Of a stretch of DNA of 51,941 bases, positions 25,950-34,899 are shown piece by piece; position 1 is the stretch's first letter; each line of letters opens with the position of its first letter. Made by a program: the position numbers and the translations under genes. The stretch comes from Sulfurovum sp. (lineage in GTDB: Bacteria > Campylobacterota > Campylobacteria > Campylobacterales > Sulfurovaceae), in contig JAABRH010000005.1 in assembly GCA_011391015.1 (NCBI GenBank), forward strand, positions 1 to 51,941, in the 5' to 3' direction. The notes beneath the pieces were generated by a model. It saw nothing but the letters and a program-made list of their open reading frames with translations, was not told where the DNA came from and made no database searches.

Positions 25950-27473
25950 ATGAAAAAAATACTACTTACTAATCATTTTTTAAGAGAATTTTCAGGCTCT
26001 GAAATTGCTACACTCGATATAGCCAAAGAATTTTTAGCCAAAGGTTATTTAGTTTCAATCGGAACTTTTATTTTATCTAATCCATTAAAATCTGAATTTG
26101 ACAAATTTAAGATGAGAATTGTTGATTTAAATACGGCATCACCAGAACATTTTGATCTTATTTGGTCACATCATTTTACAACTCTTGACACCTGTTTGAT
26201 CGATATTGGAATAACTGCTGACAAGATCATTTTTTCTTCACTATCTCCTTATGAATCACTAGAATCACCACCTCTTTCGACTGAACAAGTTGATTTGTTT
26301 TTGGCAAACTCTATTGAGACAAAAGACACTCTAATTGACATGGGAATAGATAGTGCTGCTATTGAGATTTTTCCCAATCCTGTTTCAGATGATTTCTTTA
26401 CACCTACTGCAAATAGAGATTTTACACTACAAAAAATTGCGATTGTTTCAAATCATATTCCAATTGAAGTTAAGAATACTCTGCCATTACTACACAACAA
26501 CGGAATCGAGGTTAAAATATTTGGAATTGAAGGTGAATTTAAACTTATTACACCAGATATTTTGAAAGAATTTGATGCAGTTATAACAATCGGGCGAACT
26601 GTGCAGTATTGTTTAGCGATGGGCATTCCAGTCTATTGTTATGATAGATTTGGGGGTCCTGGATGGATTACAAATTCCAATATCCAAAACGCAAGTGAAT
26701 ATAATTTTTCAGGTAGATGCACAAACAGACGACTTTCATCAGATGAGATAGTAAATGAAATCATACATTCTTTTTCTGATATCCAATTAGAAAAAGACTT
26801 TTATCAGAAATTTGCACTTGAAAACTATTCACTATCTCGATTAGTCAATATTTTTCTAACAAACATATCTACCTCAGTTACAAATATTTATTCTCACAAA
26901 AGAGATTTGTATAAAAATATTTTAAAAAGGCAACGTTTATATCTCAACAATAAGCTTAAAATAGATCTATTTTCTCAACTCTTCCTCGACAACGGAAATG
27001 GCTTATCTGAAGAAAACTCGATCAAACTTCCGGTAGCTCAGAATACTGATATTCAGGAATTTATCTTTGACCTCTCAGATAGACCAATACTGACAAACCT
27101 CCGTTTCGATCCGCTCAATGACAGCTGTGTCATCGAAATTGAAAGTCTGAAATTGATCAAAAACGATGGTGCAGAAATAGAATTATGTGAGCAGCTAACC
27201 TCAAATGCCATCATCCATCATTGTAATAGCTATTTTTTCGACACCATTGACTCTATTTGTTATTTTTCATCTGTTGATTTCAAGAATACGCAAAGACTCA
27301 TAGCACGCATCCGATATACGCACATCGGTCGTGATGCATTAACAGCATGTATCGACCAAACCAAAACAGAGCGGAACCAAACCAAAGGTAAACTAAAGTT
27401 GGTATATAGTATCAAAAGACAGAAAATAACCGAGCAACTACGAAAAATTCAACAGATTTTAAAAGGGGATTAA
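25950..27473 (+). CDS. glycosyltransferase-like protein with extra C-terminal domain
   Basis: 507 residues, function not firmly recognised. Residues 1 to about 310 resemble a GT4/GT-B transferase: an N-terminal FSGSEIATLDIAKEFLAKGY, a mid-protein IFPNPVSDDFF, then a weak donor domain (FDAVITIGRTVQYCLAMGIP). I do not see a clean EX7E motif. Residues about 340-450 carry a beta-rich domain with FDLSDRPILTNLRFDPLND, of a kind I have seen attached to other surface-glycan enzymes. Residues about 465-507 look like a charged coiled coil. No ribosome site precedes the ATG. Composition is split: about 20% GC at 26881-26940 and 47% at 27301-27360, so the two halves probably have different origins. Confidence 0.65.
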   Translation: MKKILLTNHFLREFSGSEIATLDIAKEFLAKGYLVSIGTFILSNPLKSEFDKFKMRIVDLNTASPEHFDLIWSHHFTTLDTCLIDIGITADKIIFSSLSPYESLESPPLSTEQVDLFLANSIETKDTLIDMGIDSAAIEIFPNPVSDDFFTPTANRDFTLQKIAIVSNHIPIEVKNTLPLLHNNGIEVKIFGIEGEFKLITPDILKEFDAVITIGRTVQYCLAMGIPVYCYDRFGGPGWITNSNIQNASEYNFSGRCTNRRLSSDEIVNEIIHSFSDIQLEKDFYQKFALENYSLSRLVNIFLTNISTSVTNIYSHKRDLYKNILKRQRLYLNNKLKIDLFSQLFLDNGNGLSEENSIKLPVAQNTDIQEFIFDLSDRPILTNLRFDPLNDSCVIEIESLKLIKNDGAEIELCEQLTSNAIIHHCNSYFFDTIDSICYFSSVDFKNTQRLIARIRYTHIGRDALTACIDQTKTERNQTKGKLKLVYSIKRQKITEQLRKIQQILKGD

Positions 27474-27507
27474 TGTACTTGATAACCAAATTAAGAGAAA
27501 GGCTAAA

Positions 27508-28452
27508 ATGCTAAAAGTAAGCATATTGCTTTCAACATACAATGGTGGCGAATATTTAAAAGAACAACTAGATTCTCTATTTGCTCAAACATATAAAAAT
27601 TTCGAGATAATTGTTCGTGATGATGGAAGCAGAGATAACACCTTGGAGGTGTTGAAGTCATATGATATCAAGCTTATTGATACAACACAAAATCTTGGAG
27701 CAAAAGAAAGTTTCGCAAAACTTTTAAACCATGCGGTGGTAAATAGTGCCAGTAACTATTTTATGTTTTGCGACCAAGATGATGTGTGGGAGATGGATAA
27801 GATAGAAAAAACCTTAGCTAAGATGCAAGAGTTAGAAAATCTTTATAGTAGTGAAATGCCTATTTTAGTGCACACAGATTTAAAAGTAGTAGACGAACAT
27901 TTAAATGTATTGTCTGATTCCATGTGGGAGTATGAACATGTATTGCCTCAATACAACTCCTTGAATAGACTTTTGATTCAAAACACCATTACCGGTTGTA
28001 CTACGATGATAAACAGAAAACTTGCTCAAAAATGTTTATATATACCAAACGAAGCTATCATGCATGACTGGTGGATAGGATTGGTTGCTAGTTATTTTGG
28101 GGAAATAGGCTATTTAGAAACAAGTACAATTAAGTATAGACAACATGATAACAACGCTATAGGTGCAAAATTAAAAAAAGAAATAGGTATCACAGAGCTT
28201 ATCTTAAGTTTTGTTTACGGTTTCTTAAAAAGGGACGAAGAGTATATAAATAGTTTACAAATAAATATTGACCAAGCAAAAAGTTTTTATGAAGCATATA
28301 GAGATGAGCTAGATAACGAGACTAAAAATATGCTAAAAAAGTTTTGTACCATTCGAGAGAAAAACTTTTTTGAGAAAAGAAAAATAATATTTAAATACAA
28401 GCTTTATAAACAAAGCTTGATCAACACTATCGCACTATGGATTAAAATATGA
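27508..28452 (+). CDS. GT2 family glycosyltransferase, probable rhamnosyltransferase (AT-rich copy)
   Basis: 314 residues. GT-A fold family 2: VSILLSTYNGGEYLKEQLDS at the nucleotide-binding start, RDDGSRDNT, then FCDQDDVW supplying the DxD-type metal site, and the conserved MHDWW late in the catalytic domain. This set is that of WbbL/RgpB-like rhamnosyltransferases, consistent with rmlACDB upstream. Composition is low (about 32% GC at 27841-27900). It is closely related to the gene at 28639-29586, sharing TGCTTMINR and IPNEAIMHDWWI. Likely acts at the inner-membrane cytoplasmic face on lipid-linked O-chain. Confidence 0.82.
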   Translation: MLKVSILLSTYNGGEYLKEQLDSLFAQTYKNFEIIVRDDGSRDNTLEVLKSYDIKLIDTTQNLGAKESFAKLLNHAVVNSASNYFMFCDQDDVWEMDKIEKTLAKMQELENLYSSEMPILVHTDLKVVDEHLNVLSDSMWEYEHVLPQYNSLNRLLIQNTITGCTTMINRKLAQKCLYIPNEAIMHDWWIGLVASYFGEIGYLETSTIKYRQHDNNAIGAKLKKEIGITELILSFVYGFLKRDEEYINSLQINIDQAKSFYEAYRDELDNETKNMLKKFCTIREKNFFEKRKIIFKYKLYKQSLINTIALWIKI

Positions 28453-28638
28453 AATACACCAAAAACTTGTCGTAAAAAAGTATATAAAATTTCGCCAATT
28501 CAAGTAATAAGTGCAACGCACAGTTAAGCTACAAAAAAAGTTTAAAACTAATATAGATATGGGAAAACAGGGGCAGAGGTCAAGTTTTAACTAAAAATTG
28601 CTACAATAAATAAAAAATATTTTTTTGGAAGCAAGGTT
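28453..28638. other. AT-rich gap between the two related GT2 genes; possible mobile-element scar
   Basis: 186 bases with no open frame of note. It contains AAGTGCAACGCACAGTTAA (28508-28526) and GGGGCAGAGGTCAAGTTTT (28570-28588), both of which remind me of insertion-element or REP-transposon ends, but no transposase is present. TACAAT at 28602-28607 could be a -10 box for the next gene. This is impression only; no partner repeat is visible in the window. Confidence 0.3.
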
Positions 28639-29586
28639 ATGAATTATTCTAATAAATCTTGTTTAAAAATTAGCATTGTTCTTTCCACCTATAACGGTTC
28701 TGATTATCTGAGTGAACAGCTCTGCTCCCTCGAAAACCAGTCTTGCGATCTTGGTGATATGATGATTATCGCAAGGGATGACGGCTCCAAAGATGGTTCT
28801 TATGAAATACTCCAAGAGTTTGCCCTAAACACCTCTCTTAATGTAGAAATAATGACCGATCGGACAAATCTCGGGGTCAAAAAGAGCTTTGAGCTTATGA
28901 TGAACCGTGCGCTCGACTGTGGCAGCGATTACATCCTCTTTTGTGATCAAGACGATGTGTGGGATCGAGAAAAAGTGTCAAAAACATTGGGGAGAATGGA
29001 ACAACTAGAGAGTATATATCCAAATCGGCCGATCCTCATCCACAGTGATCTGAGTGTGGTGGATCGGGAGTTACGTCTACTGCATACATCGTATTGGACC
29101 TATCAACACATCGATCCATCCAAAGATGCCATCAGCCGCTTGATTTTTCACAATACCGTCACCGGGTGCACAACGATGATCAATCGTACGTTGGCCGAAA
29201 AGGTGCGAGCGATTCCGAATGAAGCAATCATGCACGATTGGTGGATCGCGATGGTCGCTTCTGCATTTGGACATATCTGCACTATCGATGAACCGCTGAT
29301 CCTCTATCGACAACATGGAAAAAACGACACAGGTGCCAAACGATACGGATGGAACTATTGGTTATCAAAAGTGTTCTCTGCCCCCTCTCTAGAGAAATAC
29401 ATCCTCCAAGCAAATAAATTTTTAGAAATTTATCGCCATGAACTCTCACACGAACATATCGAAATGCTCGAAGCGGTATCAAAACTAGGAGAAACCAATT
29501 GGTTCCAACGCCGTTCCACCCTAATCAAATACCGTATTTTCAAAAATGGACTGATCCGAAATATCGGGCTCATGGTATTTGCATGA
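28639..29586 (+). CDS. GT2 family glycosyltransferase, probable rhamnosyltransferase (GC-richer copy)
   Basis: 315 residues, same domain and motifs as its upstream relative: VLSTYNGSDYLSEQL, RDDGSKDGS, FCDQDDVWD, TGCTTMINR and IPNEAIMHDWWIAMV. Composition is about 50% GC at 29041-29100 against 32% in the upstream copy, so the pair is not a recent tandem duplication; at least one was imported. The two probably add successive, differently linked rhamnose residues. The ATG (28639) has GGAAGCAAGG upstream. Its stop overlaps the truncated acyltransferase by four bases. Confidence 0.83.
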   Translation: MNYSNKSCLKISIVLSTYNGSDYLSEQLCSLENQSCDLGDMMIIARDDGSKDGSYEILQEFALNTSLNVEIMTDRTNLGVKKSFELMMNRALDCGSDYILFCDQDDVWDREKVSKTLGRMEQLESIYPNRPILIHSDLSVVDRELRLLHTSYWTYQHIDPSKDAISRLIFHNTVTGCTTMINRTLAEKVRAIPNEAIMHDWWIAMVASAFGHICTIDEPLILYRQHGKNDTGAKRYGWNYWLSKVFSAPSLEKYILQANKFLEIYRHELSHEHIEMLEAVSKLGETNWFQRRSTLIKYRIFKNGLIRNIGLMVFA

Positions 29587-30446
29587 TTCAAAGCTTAGAA
29601 GCCAATACTTCTCTTTGGCAGTATACTAAAAATAGAATCCTAAGAATTGTTTCTGCATTTTGGCTATCATTGTTTTTAGCCTCTTTTATACTGGTACCCA
29701 TACTTTCCGATACTGCTGTTATCTTTAGTTTTGATGCTGGCTCAGCTCTTTATTTCTTTTTAAAATCTGCCATATTCCAGGTTCTAGGCACTGCATGGCA
29801 GATAAATGGCGTATTTCAAAACAATCCTCTGATGGACAATATTAACGGTTCAATGTGGATATTAAAATATGGGATTTTTCTTTATTTTTTATTACCTGTT
29901 GTATTATTTTTTCTGCACAAAAAACGACAGCTTGTATTCTTGTTTGCCATTATACTTGTATTGCTCTCTGTAGCCTTTCTTGCGGGGGATTTTGTACTGT
30001 TTACAAAACCGAATATAGATGAATATTCAAAAAATTTATTTCTTTCAAGTTATTTTTTCTCGGGTGTATCGTTGTACCTTTATCGAGATAGCATTATTTT
30101 TTCCAAACGCATCATGTTTGCACTTGGACTATTGTTTGTTTTTGGCATGTTTTTGAGCAATCTAAAACTTATAACCCTTCTGGTATTCCCCTATCTCGTT
30201 GTTGGTTTTGGCTCCATCATACATACAAAATGGTTTTCAAAAACAGGCGATTACTCCTATGGTACGTATATCTATGCCTTCCCCGTGCAGCAAACGCTAG
30301 TGCATTTTTTTAAGGACACAATCAATGTTTTAGTATTGTTTGCTACTAGTTTTATCATCAAATTAATTTTATCAATACTTTCATGGCATTTATTTGAAAA
30401 AAAGATTCTAAGACTAAAACAAAAAAGAAAAAATATCCATGTCTAA
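29583..30446 (+). pseudogene. acyltransferase-3 family protein, N-terminal part missing
   Basis: 287 codons from an ATG that overlaps the GT2 stop (ATGA). The reading begins MIQSLEANTSLWQYTKNRIL, which in intact acyltransferase-3 (OafA/NolX-type) proteins comes directly after the FFVISGFLI stretch, about 65-75 residues in. Thus the first membrane helix with the R-x10-H catalytic motif is absent, while the rest (about eight or nine helices, ending in a basic tail KKILRLKQKRKN) is intact. It is best read as a 5'-truncated gene, lost when the upstream GT2 was recombined in. The family adds acetyl or other acyl groups to O-antigen sugars. Confidence 0.7.
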
Positions 30447-30774
30447 ACATATTGCTTGGCTTGATGCTGCGCGTATCATTGCTATCTTTGGTATGATTCT
30501 CATCCATGTAACTGCTCCCGTGTTTGCAGATAACCTTTCTGATTTTTATGTGAAAATTGTATCTTATTTGTCACCCCTTGTCTTTCCTGTTTACTTTATG
30601 CACTTATTGGTCATTGCCATACTCTCAAGTGGGATTCTCGGATTTTCACTAGATCAATTTTCTATTCATCCATTGATGGGTATCTTGCTTCTATCCATAG
30701 CGACATTTATCGTGTCATTTATTTTGGCTGTCATTGCAAGTAAAATACCATTTATCTCAAAACTAATCGGCTAA
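30439..30774 (+). pseudogene. acyltransferase-3 family protein, internally deleted
   Basis: 111 codons. The first 30 residues (MSKHIAWLDAARIIAIFGMI..., with intact R-x10-H motif) match the N-terminus of WecH-type O-acetyltransferases, which are about 330-350 residues. After HVTAPVF the sequence passes through a short linker directly to what looks like the final helices (SYLSPLVFPVYFMHLLVIAI and a last helix ending KIPFISKLIG). Roughly 220 internal residues are missing with frame kept, so it is a remnant, not a functional enzyme. It overlaps the previous remnant by eight bases and is followed after two bases by a GT2 gene. Confidence 0.65.
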
Positions 30775-30776
30775 AT

Positions 30777-31697
30777 ATGACCAGTATCATCATCCCCACC
30801 TACAATGCCGAGCCCTATCTGGAAAATCTGCTTTCACGCATCCAGTCTCAAACGCTTAAAAAGTATGAGCTCATCATCATAGACTCCTCCTCTACAGACA
30901 ACACTGTCACTATCGCCCAAAAATACACACAAAATGTTTTTGTGATTCCTCAGATCGAGTTTGACCATGGCGGTACAAGAACAAAAGCTGCACAGATAGC
31001 CAGGGGAGACATTTTAGTTTACCTGACACAAGATGCCTTGCCTTATGATGACTTTACCCTAGAACATATTATCAAGGTGTTTGAAGATTCCACTATAGGC
31101 GCTGCATATGGCATGCAGCTAAGCTATGAGCAAACAACTCTATTTGGTAAACATTTACGTACATTCAACTACCCAGATACCTCTTATGTGAGAAATAAAA
31201 ATGACATAGAGTCATTTGGACTCAAAACGGCATTTTTGTCGGACAGTTTTGCCGCCTACAGAAAAAGTGCATTGGAAAGTATCGGGTGGTTTAAGGACGG
31301 GTTGATTCTAGGCGAAGATACTTATGCTGGTGCGAAAATGATTTTAGAGGGCTACGCCTTAGCGTATGTGGCGGAGGCAAAAGTGTACCATTCGCACACT
31401 TACACCATAGCTCAGGAATTTAAGCGCTATTTTGACATTGGTGTGTTTCATCAATGCGAAAAATGGATACTTGAGCGTTTTGGAAAGGCTGAAGGTGAAG
31501 GGATGAAATATATACGCTCAGAAGCAAGATATCTACTACATAACAAAGCATTGTACCTTCTACTAGAATGGATCATACGAAACGGTATGAAATACCTAGG
31601 CTATAAAATGGGTCAAAATTATACAAAATTCCCTTTATGGTTCATTAAAAAATGCAGTATGCACCACAGATGGTGGGAGAAGCAAGATACTCCATGA
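30777..31697 (+). CDS. GT2 glycosyltransferase, rhamnosyltransferase type
   Basis: 306 residues. N-terminal SIIIPTYNAEPYLENLLSRI, then IIIDSSSTDNT, and the FDHGGTRTKAAQIARGDIL block that is characteristic of the RfbF/WbbL-type rhamnosyltransferases; the acid pair is in LTQDALPYDD. LILGEDTYAGAKMI carries the likely catalytic acidic residue. The C-terminal part is basic and aromatic and could sit on the membrane surface. Composition is back to the window norm. It begins two bases after the acyltransferase remnant and precedes wbaP. Confidence 0.85.
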   Translation: MTSIIIPTYNAEPYLENLLSRIQSQTLKKYELIIIDSSSTDNTVTIAQKYTQNVFVIPQIEFDHGGTRTKAAQIARGDILVYLTQDALPYDDFTLEHIIKVFEDSTIGAAYGMQLSYEQTTLFGKHLRTFNYPDTSYVRNKNDIESFGLKTAFLSDSFAAYRKSALESIGWFKDGLILGEDTYAGAKMILEGYALAYVAEAKVYHSHTYTIAQEFKRYFDIGVFHQCEKWILERFGKAEGEGMKYIRSEARYLLHNKALYLLLEWIIRNGMKYLGYKMGQNYTKFPLWFIKKCSMHHRWWEKQDTP

Positions 31698-31717
31698 GAT
31701 ATCTATGCTTTTTTTGT

Positions 31718-31723
31718 TAAAAT
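31718..31723 (+). promoter_or_regulatory. -10-like box before wbaP
   Basis: TAAAAT in TTGTTAAAATATG, 25 bases upstream of the wbaP ATG, inside the 51-base gap after the GT2 gene and just after a run of T. AAGGAAATGC is the ribosome site. Confidence 0.4.
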
Positions 31724-31748
31724 ATGCTTATCTAACGTAAGGAAATGC

Positions 31749-33065
31749 ATGAAAAGCTTTATCTCAAAAATCATCTTTATACTTTTTGATAGTGCGATGA
31801 TGGCACTGAGTATTTTTCTTGCGTATAAACTAAGAGGCACATTTGAGACGCTCTCTTTACAAAATATCGCACTCAAAGAATATCTTCAGTTTTATCCAAT
31901 GTACATCATTCCTATTTCACTTTTTACCTATGAAGGCATCTACACGTATCGGTATGATTTTTGGCACGAAAGCCGTTTGATACTTAAAGGTATCATTTTT
32001 TCCGTTATTCTTATCTTTGCTTATTTGGCTATGACAAAACTGATTACTGACTATTCCAGACTGGTTATAGGTTTTGCATTTTTCTTTATGGCACTACTCA
32101 TACCGCTTTCAAAAAATATAAGTAAAAAACTCTTGTACCATTTTGGTTTATGGCAAAAACGCGCCAAAATTTACGGTGAAGATTCTTTTCTGACCGATGA
32201 GATTTATGGCAATCCCTATCTTGGGTATGTGAGACCCAAAGCTGGAGAAGAGCCATCAACAGTATTTGTAAACTCAAATGACAACAATATAGTTACACTG
32301 AAATCTATCATCTCTAATGAGATAAAAACCAGACAAGAGGTTATCTTCATTCCCCTGATGGATGATTATGACCTAACACATTCGCATATTTATAATCTTT
32401 CCAATACACGTACAAACCTCATCGTTTTTCAAAATCGCCTTAAAAGCAAGTATAGAGTCATGGTCAAAAATATATCTGACCTCGCACTTTCGCTCATCTT
32501 GCTTCCTCTTTTGATTCCTCTTATGCTTTTTATTGCCTATCAAATTAAACGCGAAAACCCGAACGAAAAAATCCTTTTTAAACAAAAACGCCTAGGCAAA
32601 AACGGAAAAATATTTAGCTGCTACAAATTCCAAACGATGTATGACAACAGTGATACAATGTTGCAAGAGTATCTCAGTCTACACCCTGAAGAGAATGCCT
32701 ACTATGATACCTATCATAAATACAAGAATGATCCTCGCATCACACATGTAGGTCAATTTTTACGCCGCTCTTCTTTAGATGAACTTCCCCAGCTTTTCAA
32801 TGTCTTTAGAGGTGATATGAGCTTTATCGGCCCTCGCCCTTATATGCTAAGAGAAGAGCAAAAAATAGGTGATAATCTTGATATTATCCTTACAGTTAAA
32901 CCTGGAATTACAGGATTATGGCAGGTTAGCGGACGCAGTGATGTTGATTTTTATTCACGTGTTGAACTTGATGTTTGGTATATCAGAAACTGGAACCTTT
33001 GGATGGATCTTGTAATCCTAGTCAAGACCGTTAAGACGGTCTTGTTTAAAGATGGTGCAAGTTAG
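31749..33065 (+). CDS. wbaP: undecaprenyl-phosphate sugar-1-phosphate transferase (WbaP type)
   Basis: 438 residues. Four to five N-terminal membrane helices (about 5-115), a middle soluble part with some Rossmann-like character, a further helix (about 242-265), and the bacterial sugar-transferase catalytic domain: FKQKRLGKNGK, KFQTM, RSSLDELPQLFNVFRGDMS, GPRP and KPGITGLWQVSGR. These are the hallmarks of polyprenyl-phosphate hexose-1-phosphate transferases of the WbaP/WcaJ family. It would start O-chain synthesis on undecaprenyl phosphate, with galactose-1-P (WbaP) or glucose-1-P as donor; galE is at 16007-17029. It is convergent with msbA, three bases apart. Confidence 0.88.
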   Translation: MKSFISKIIFILFDSAMMALSIFLAYKLRGTFETLSLQNIALKEYLQFYPMYIIPISLFTYEGIYTYRYDFWHESRLILKGIIFSVILIFAYLAMTKLITDYSRLVIGFAFFFMALLIPLSKNISKKLLYHFGLWQKRAKIYGEDSFLTDEIYGNPYLGYVRPKAGEEPSTVFVNSNDNNIVTLKSIISNEIKTRQEVIFIPLMDDYDLTHSHIYNLSNTRTNLIVFQNRLKSKYRVMVKNISDLALSLILLPLLIPLMLFIAYQIKRENPNEKILFKQKRLGKNGKIFSCYKFQTMYDNSDTMLQEYLSLHPEENAYYDTYHKYKNDPRITHVGQFLRRSSLDELPQLFNVFRGDMSFIGPRPYMLREEQKIGDNLDIILTVKPGITGLWQVSGRSDVDFYSRVELDVWYIRNWNLWMDLVILVKTVKTVLFKDGAS

Positions 33066-33068
33066 AAT

Positions 33069-34775
33069 CTACTCTTGTACTTTGTTTGCCAACCGTCTAA
33101 AGGCTTCAGAGCTTTCTAACAGTTCCTTATAGCTTCCTCTAGCTACAATCTCTCCAGAGTCAAAAAGAAGTATAGTGTCAGCATTTTCTACAGTACTAAG
33201 GCGATGCGCTACCACAAAGGTAATGATAGTGTCTTTGAGGATTTCGAGTGCTTTTTGGATGGCTTGTTCGCTTTTGTTATCCAGTGCAGAGGTCGCTTCA
33301 TCGAGTATGAGTATTTCAGGCGACTTGTAAAGTGCACGTGCCAAGGCGATACGCTGACGCTGTCCTCCACTGAGATTGACCCCAAATTCATCCAAGACAG
33401 TATGGATGCCCTCTTTCATCTCTTGCACAAACTCCCATGCCTGTGCTTTCTTGAGTGCATCAATCACCTTTGCTTCATCCGCATCACTCCCGTAAGCCAC
33501 ATTTGCCAGTATAGTATCTTGAAAGATATAGATACGCTGTGTAACATAGGCTATTTTCTGATGCAAAGAGTACAGTGTGTACTGTTGAATGCTTTTGCCA
33601 TTGATCTGCAACTCACCCTCTGCGGGGTCATAGAAACGCACCAGCAGATTGATAAAACTGCTTTTGCCTGCTCCGCTGTCTCCTACTAGTGCGTAGACTT
33701 TGCCTTTATGTGCTTCTAGGTTGATATTTTTAAGTGCTTCTTTCTCTTCATAAGCAAGGCTAACAGACTTCAATTGCACACTTTGTACTTCACCTAATAT
33801 TGCTTCGCCTGAGATGATGGTGGGTTTGGTGTCAAAAAGTTCATTCATACGCTCCGTTGCAGCCACTGCATCTTGGATACGGTTATGCACATTAGACAAT
33901 ACTTTGATAGGGTCATACAGCATAAACAGTGCCGTGACAAAAGCAAAAAAAGTGCCTACGGTAATCTCATCATGAATAACCTGTAAAGCACCGACATAGA
34001 TGGCTATGGCTATGGCTATGGAACCAAACACCTCCAGCGTAGGGCCAACGAGTGCATTGATTTTCATTTGTTTGATGGCTAATCTGAAAAAATTCATATT
34101 TTCTTTGGCAAATCGCTGATTTTCATACGCCTGGGAGGAGTTGGCTTTGATCACTTCGATGTTATTAAAAATCTCAGTCAGACGAGAAGCAAGATCAGCA
34201 TTGCTCTCTTGAGAACGTCTGGAATATTTTTTCATCTTTTTTGCCAGCATCTGTAACGGCAACAACGCCAAAGGCATAATCACCAAAAAATAAAAAGCGA
34301 GTTTGGGGCTTTGATAGATGACATATCCTGTCAGTGTAACCACAAGCATCGATTTGACCATGAGTGTGGGTATCATAGAAGAGACCACCTGCTGAATACG
34401 TCCAAGATCACCTGTCACACGGCTCAAAAGTTCACCGCTTCGCATCTTGTTGAGATAATCAATATCTTGATGCATCAGATGGCTGGAAAGTTTATCCCGT
34501 AACTTTCGTACAATATCATCTCCGATATAGACCGTATAATAAGTCTGCACATAACGCCCTATAGATTTGAGCATAAACACGCCCATGATGGCAAAAGGGA
34601 TGAGTTGGAGCATCTGCACATCTTTTCTAATAAACACATCATCCAGCACAGGTTTGAGCAAATGCGCAGAGAGTGTCGTGCCGATTGCTACAGCGACCAT
34701 CCCCAGCATCGCAAAGATAAACTCTTTTTTGTATGCCATGATGTAGGGGAGGAAATATTTTAATAGTTCTTTCAC
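33069..34775 (-). CDS. msbA: lipid A export ABC transporter MsbA
   Basis: 568 residues, fused half-transporter. Six helices span residues about 15-300, then the nucleotide-binding domain: Walker A GDSGAGKSS, Q-loop VTQRIYIF, signature LSGGQRQR and Walker B ILILDEATSALD, with the H-loop AHRLST. MsbA flips core-lipid A across the inner membrane; its position next to waaL and lipid A/core genes favours MsbA over a drug exporter. The start is GTG at 34775 (GTGAAAGAACTATTA) after a purine-rich stretch. Divergent from waaL over a 124-base gap. Confidence 0.88.
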   Translation of the reverse strand: MKELLKYFLPYIMAYKKEFIFAMLGMVAVAIGTTLSAHLLKPVLDDVFIRKDVQMLQLIPFAIMGVFMLKSIGRYVQTYYTVYIGDDIVRKLRDKLSSHLMHQDIDYLNKMRSGELLSRVTGDLGRIQQVVSSMIPTLMVKSMLVVTLTGYVIYQSPKLAFYFLVIMPLALLPLQMLAKKMKKYSRRSQESNADLASRLTEIFNNIEVIKANSSQAYENQRFAKENMNFFRLAIKQMKINALVGPTLEVFGSIAIAIAIYVGALQVIHDEITVGTFFAFVTALFMLYDPIKVLSNVHNRIQDAVAATERMNELFDTKPTIISGEAILGEVQSVQLKSVSLAYEEKEALKNINLEAHKGKVYALVGDSGAGKSSFINLLVRFYDPAEGELQINGKSIQQYTLYSLHQKIAYVTQRIYIFQDTILANVAYGSDADEAKVIDALKKAQAWEFVQEMKEGIHTVLDEFGVNLSGGQRQRIALARALYKSPEILILDEATSALDNKSEQAIQKALEILKDTIITFVVAHRLSTVENADTILLFDSGEIVARGSYKELLESSEAFRRLANKVQE

Positions 34776-34864
34776 AATTGCTTTCTCTTTCTCAAATATT
34801 AAGTATAAAATTATACAGTAATGTTGTAAAATCCTTATCGCTTATAGCGTACGTACAACTTTGC

Positions 34865-34870
34865 TATGAT
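34865..34870 (+). promoter_or_regulatory. -10 box of the waaL promoter
   Basis: TATGAT in TTTGCTATGATATG, 29 bases before the waaL ATG, in the msbA/waaL divergent gap, with AAAAAAGGAAACGA as ribosome site. Short palindromes (CGCTTATAGCG, GTACGTAC) lie just upstream. Confidence 0.45.
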
Positions 34871-34899
34871 ATGATTAGAACTACAAAAAAAGGAAACGA

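Noticed and set aside
29583-30774. The two acyltransferase fragments as one split gene whose products complement each other
   Set aside because: The first fragment is complete at its C-terminus, and the second has both an N-terminus and a C-terminus of its own; the subfamilies differ. Independent decay is simpler.
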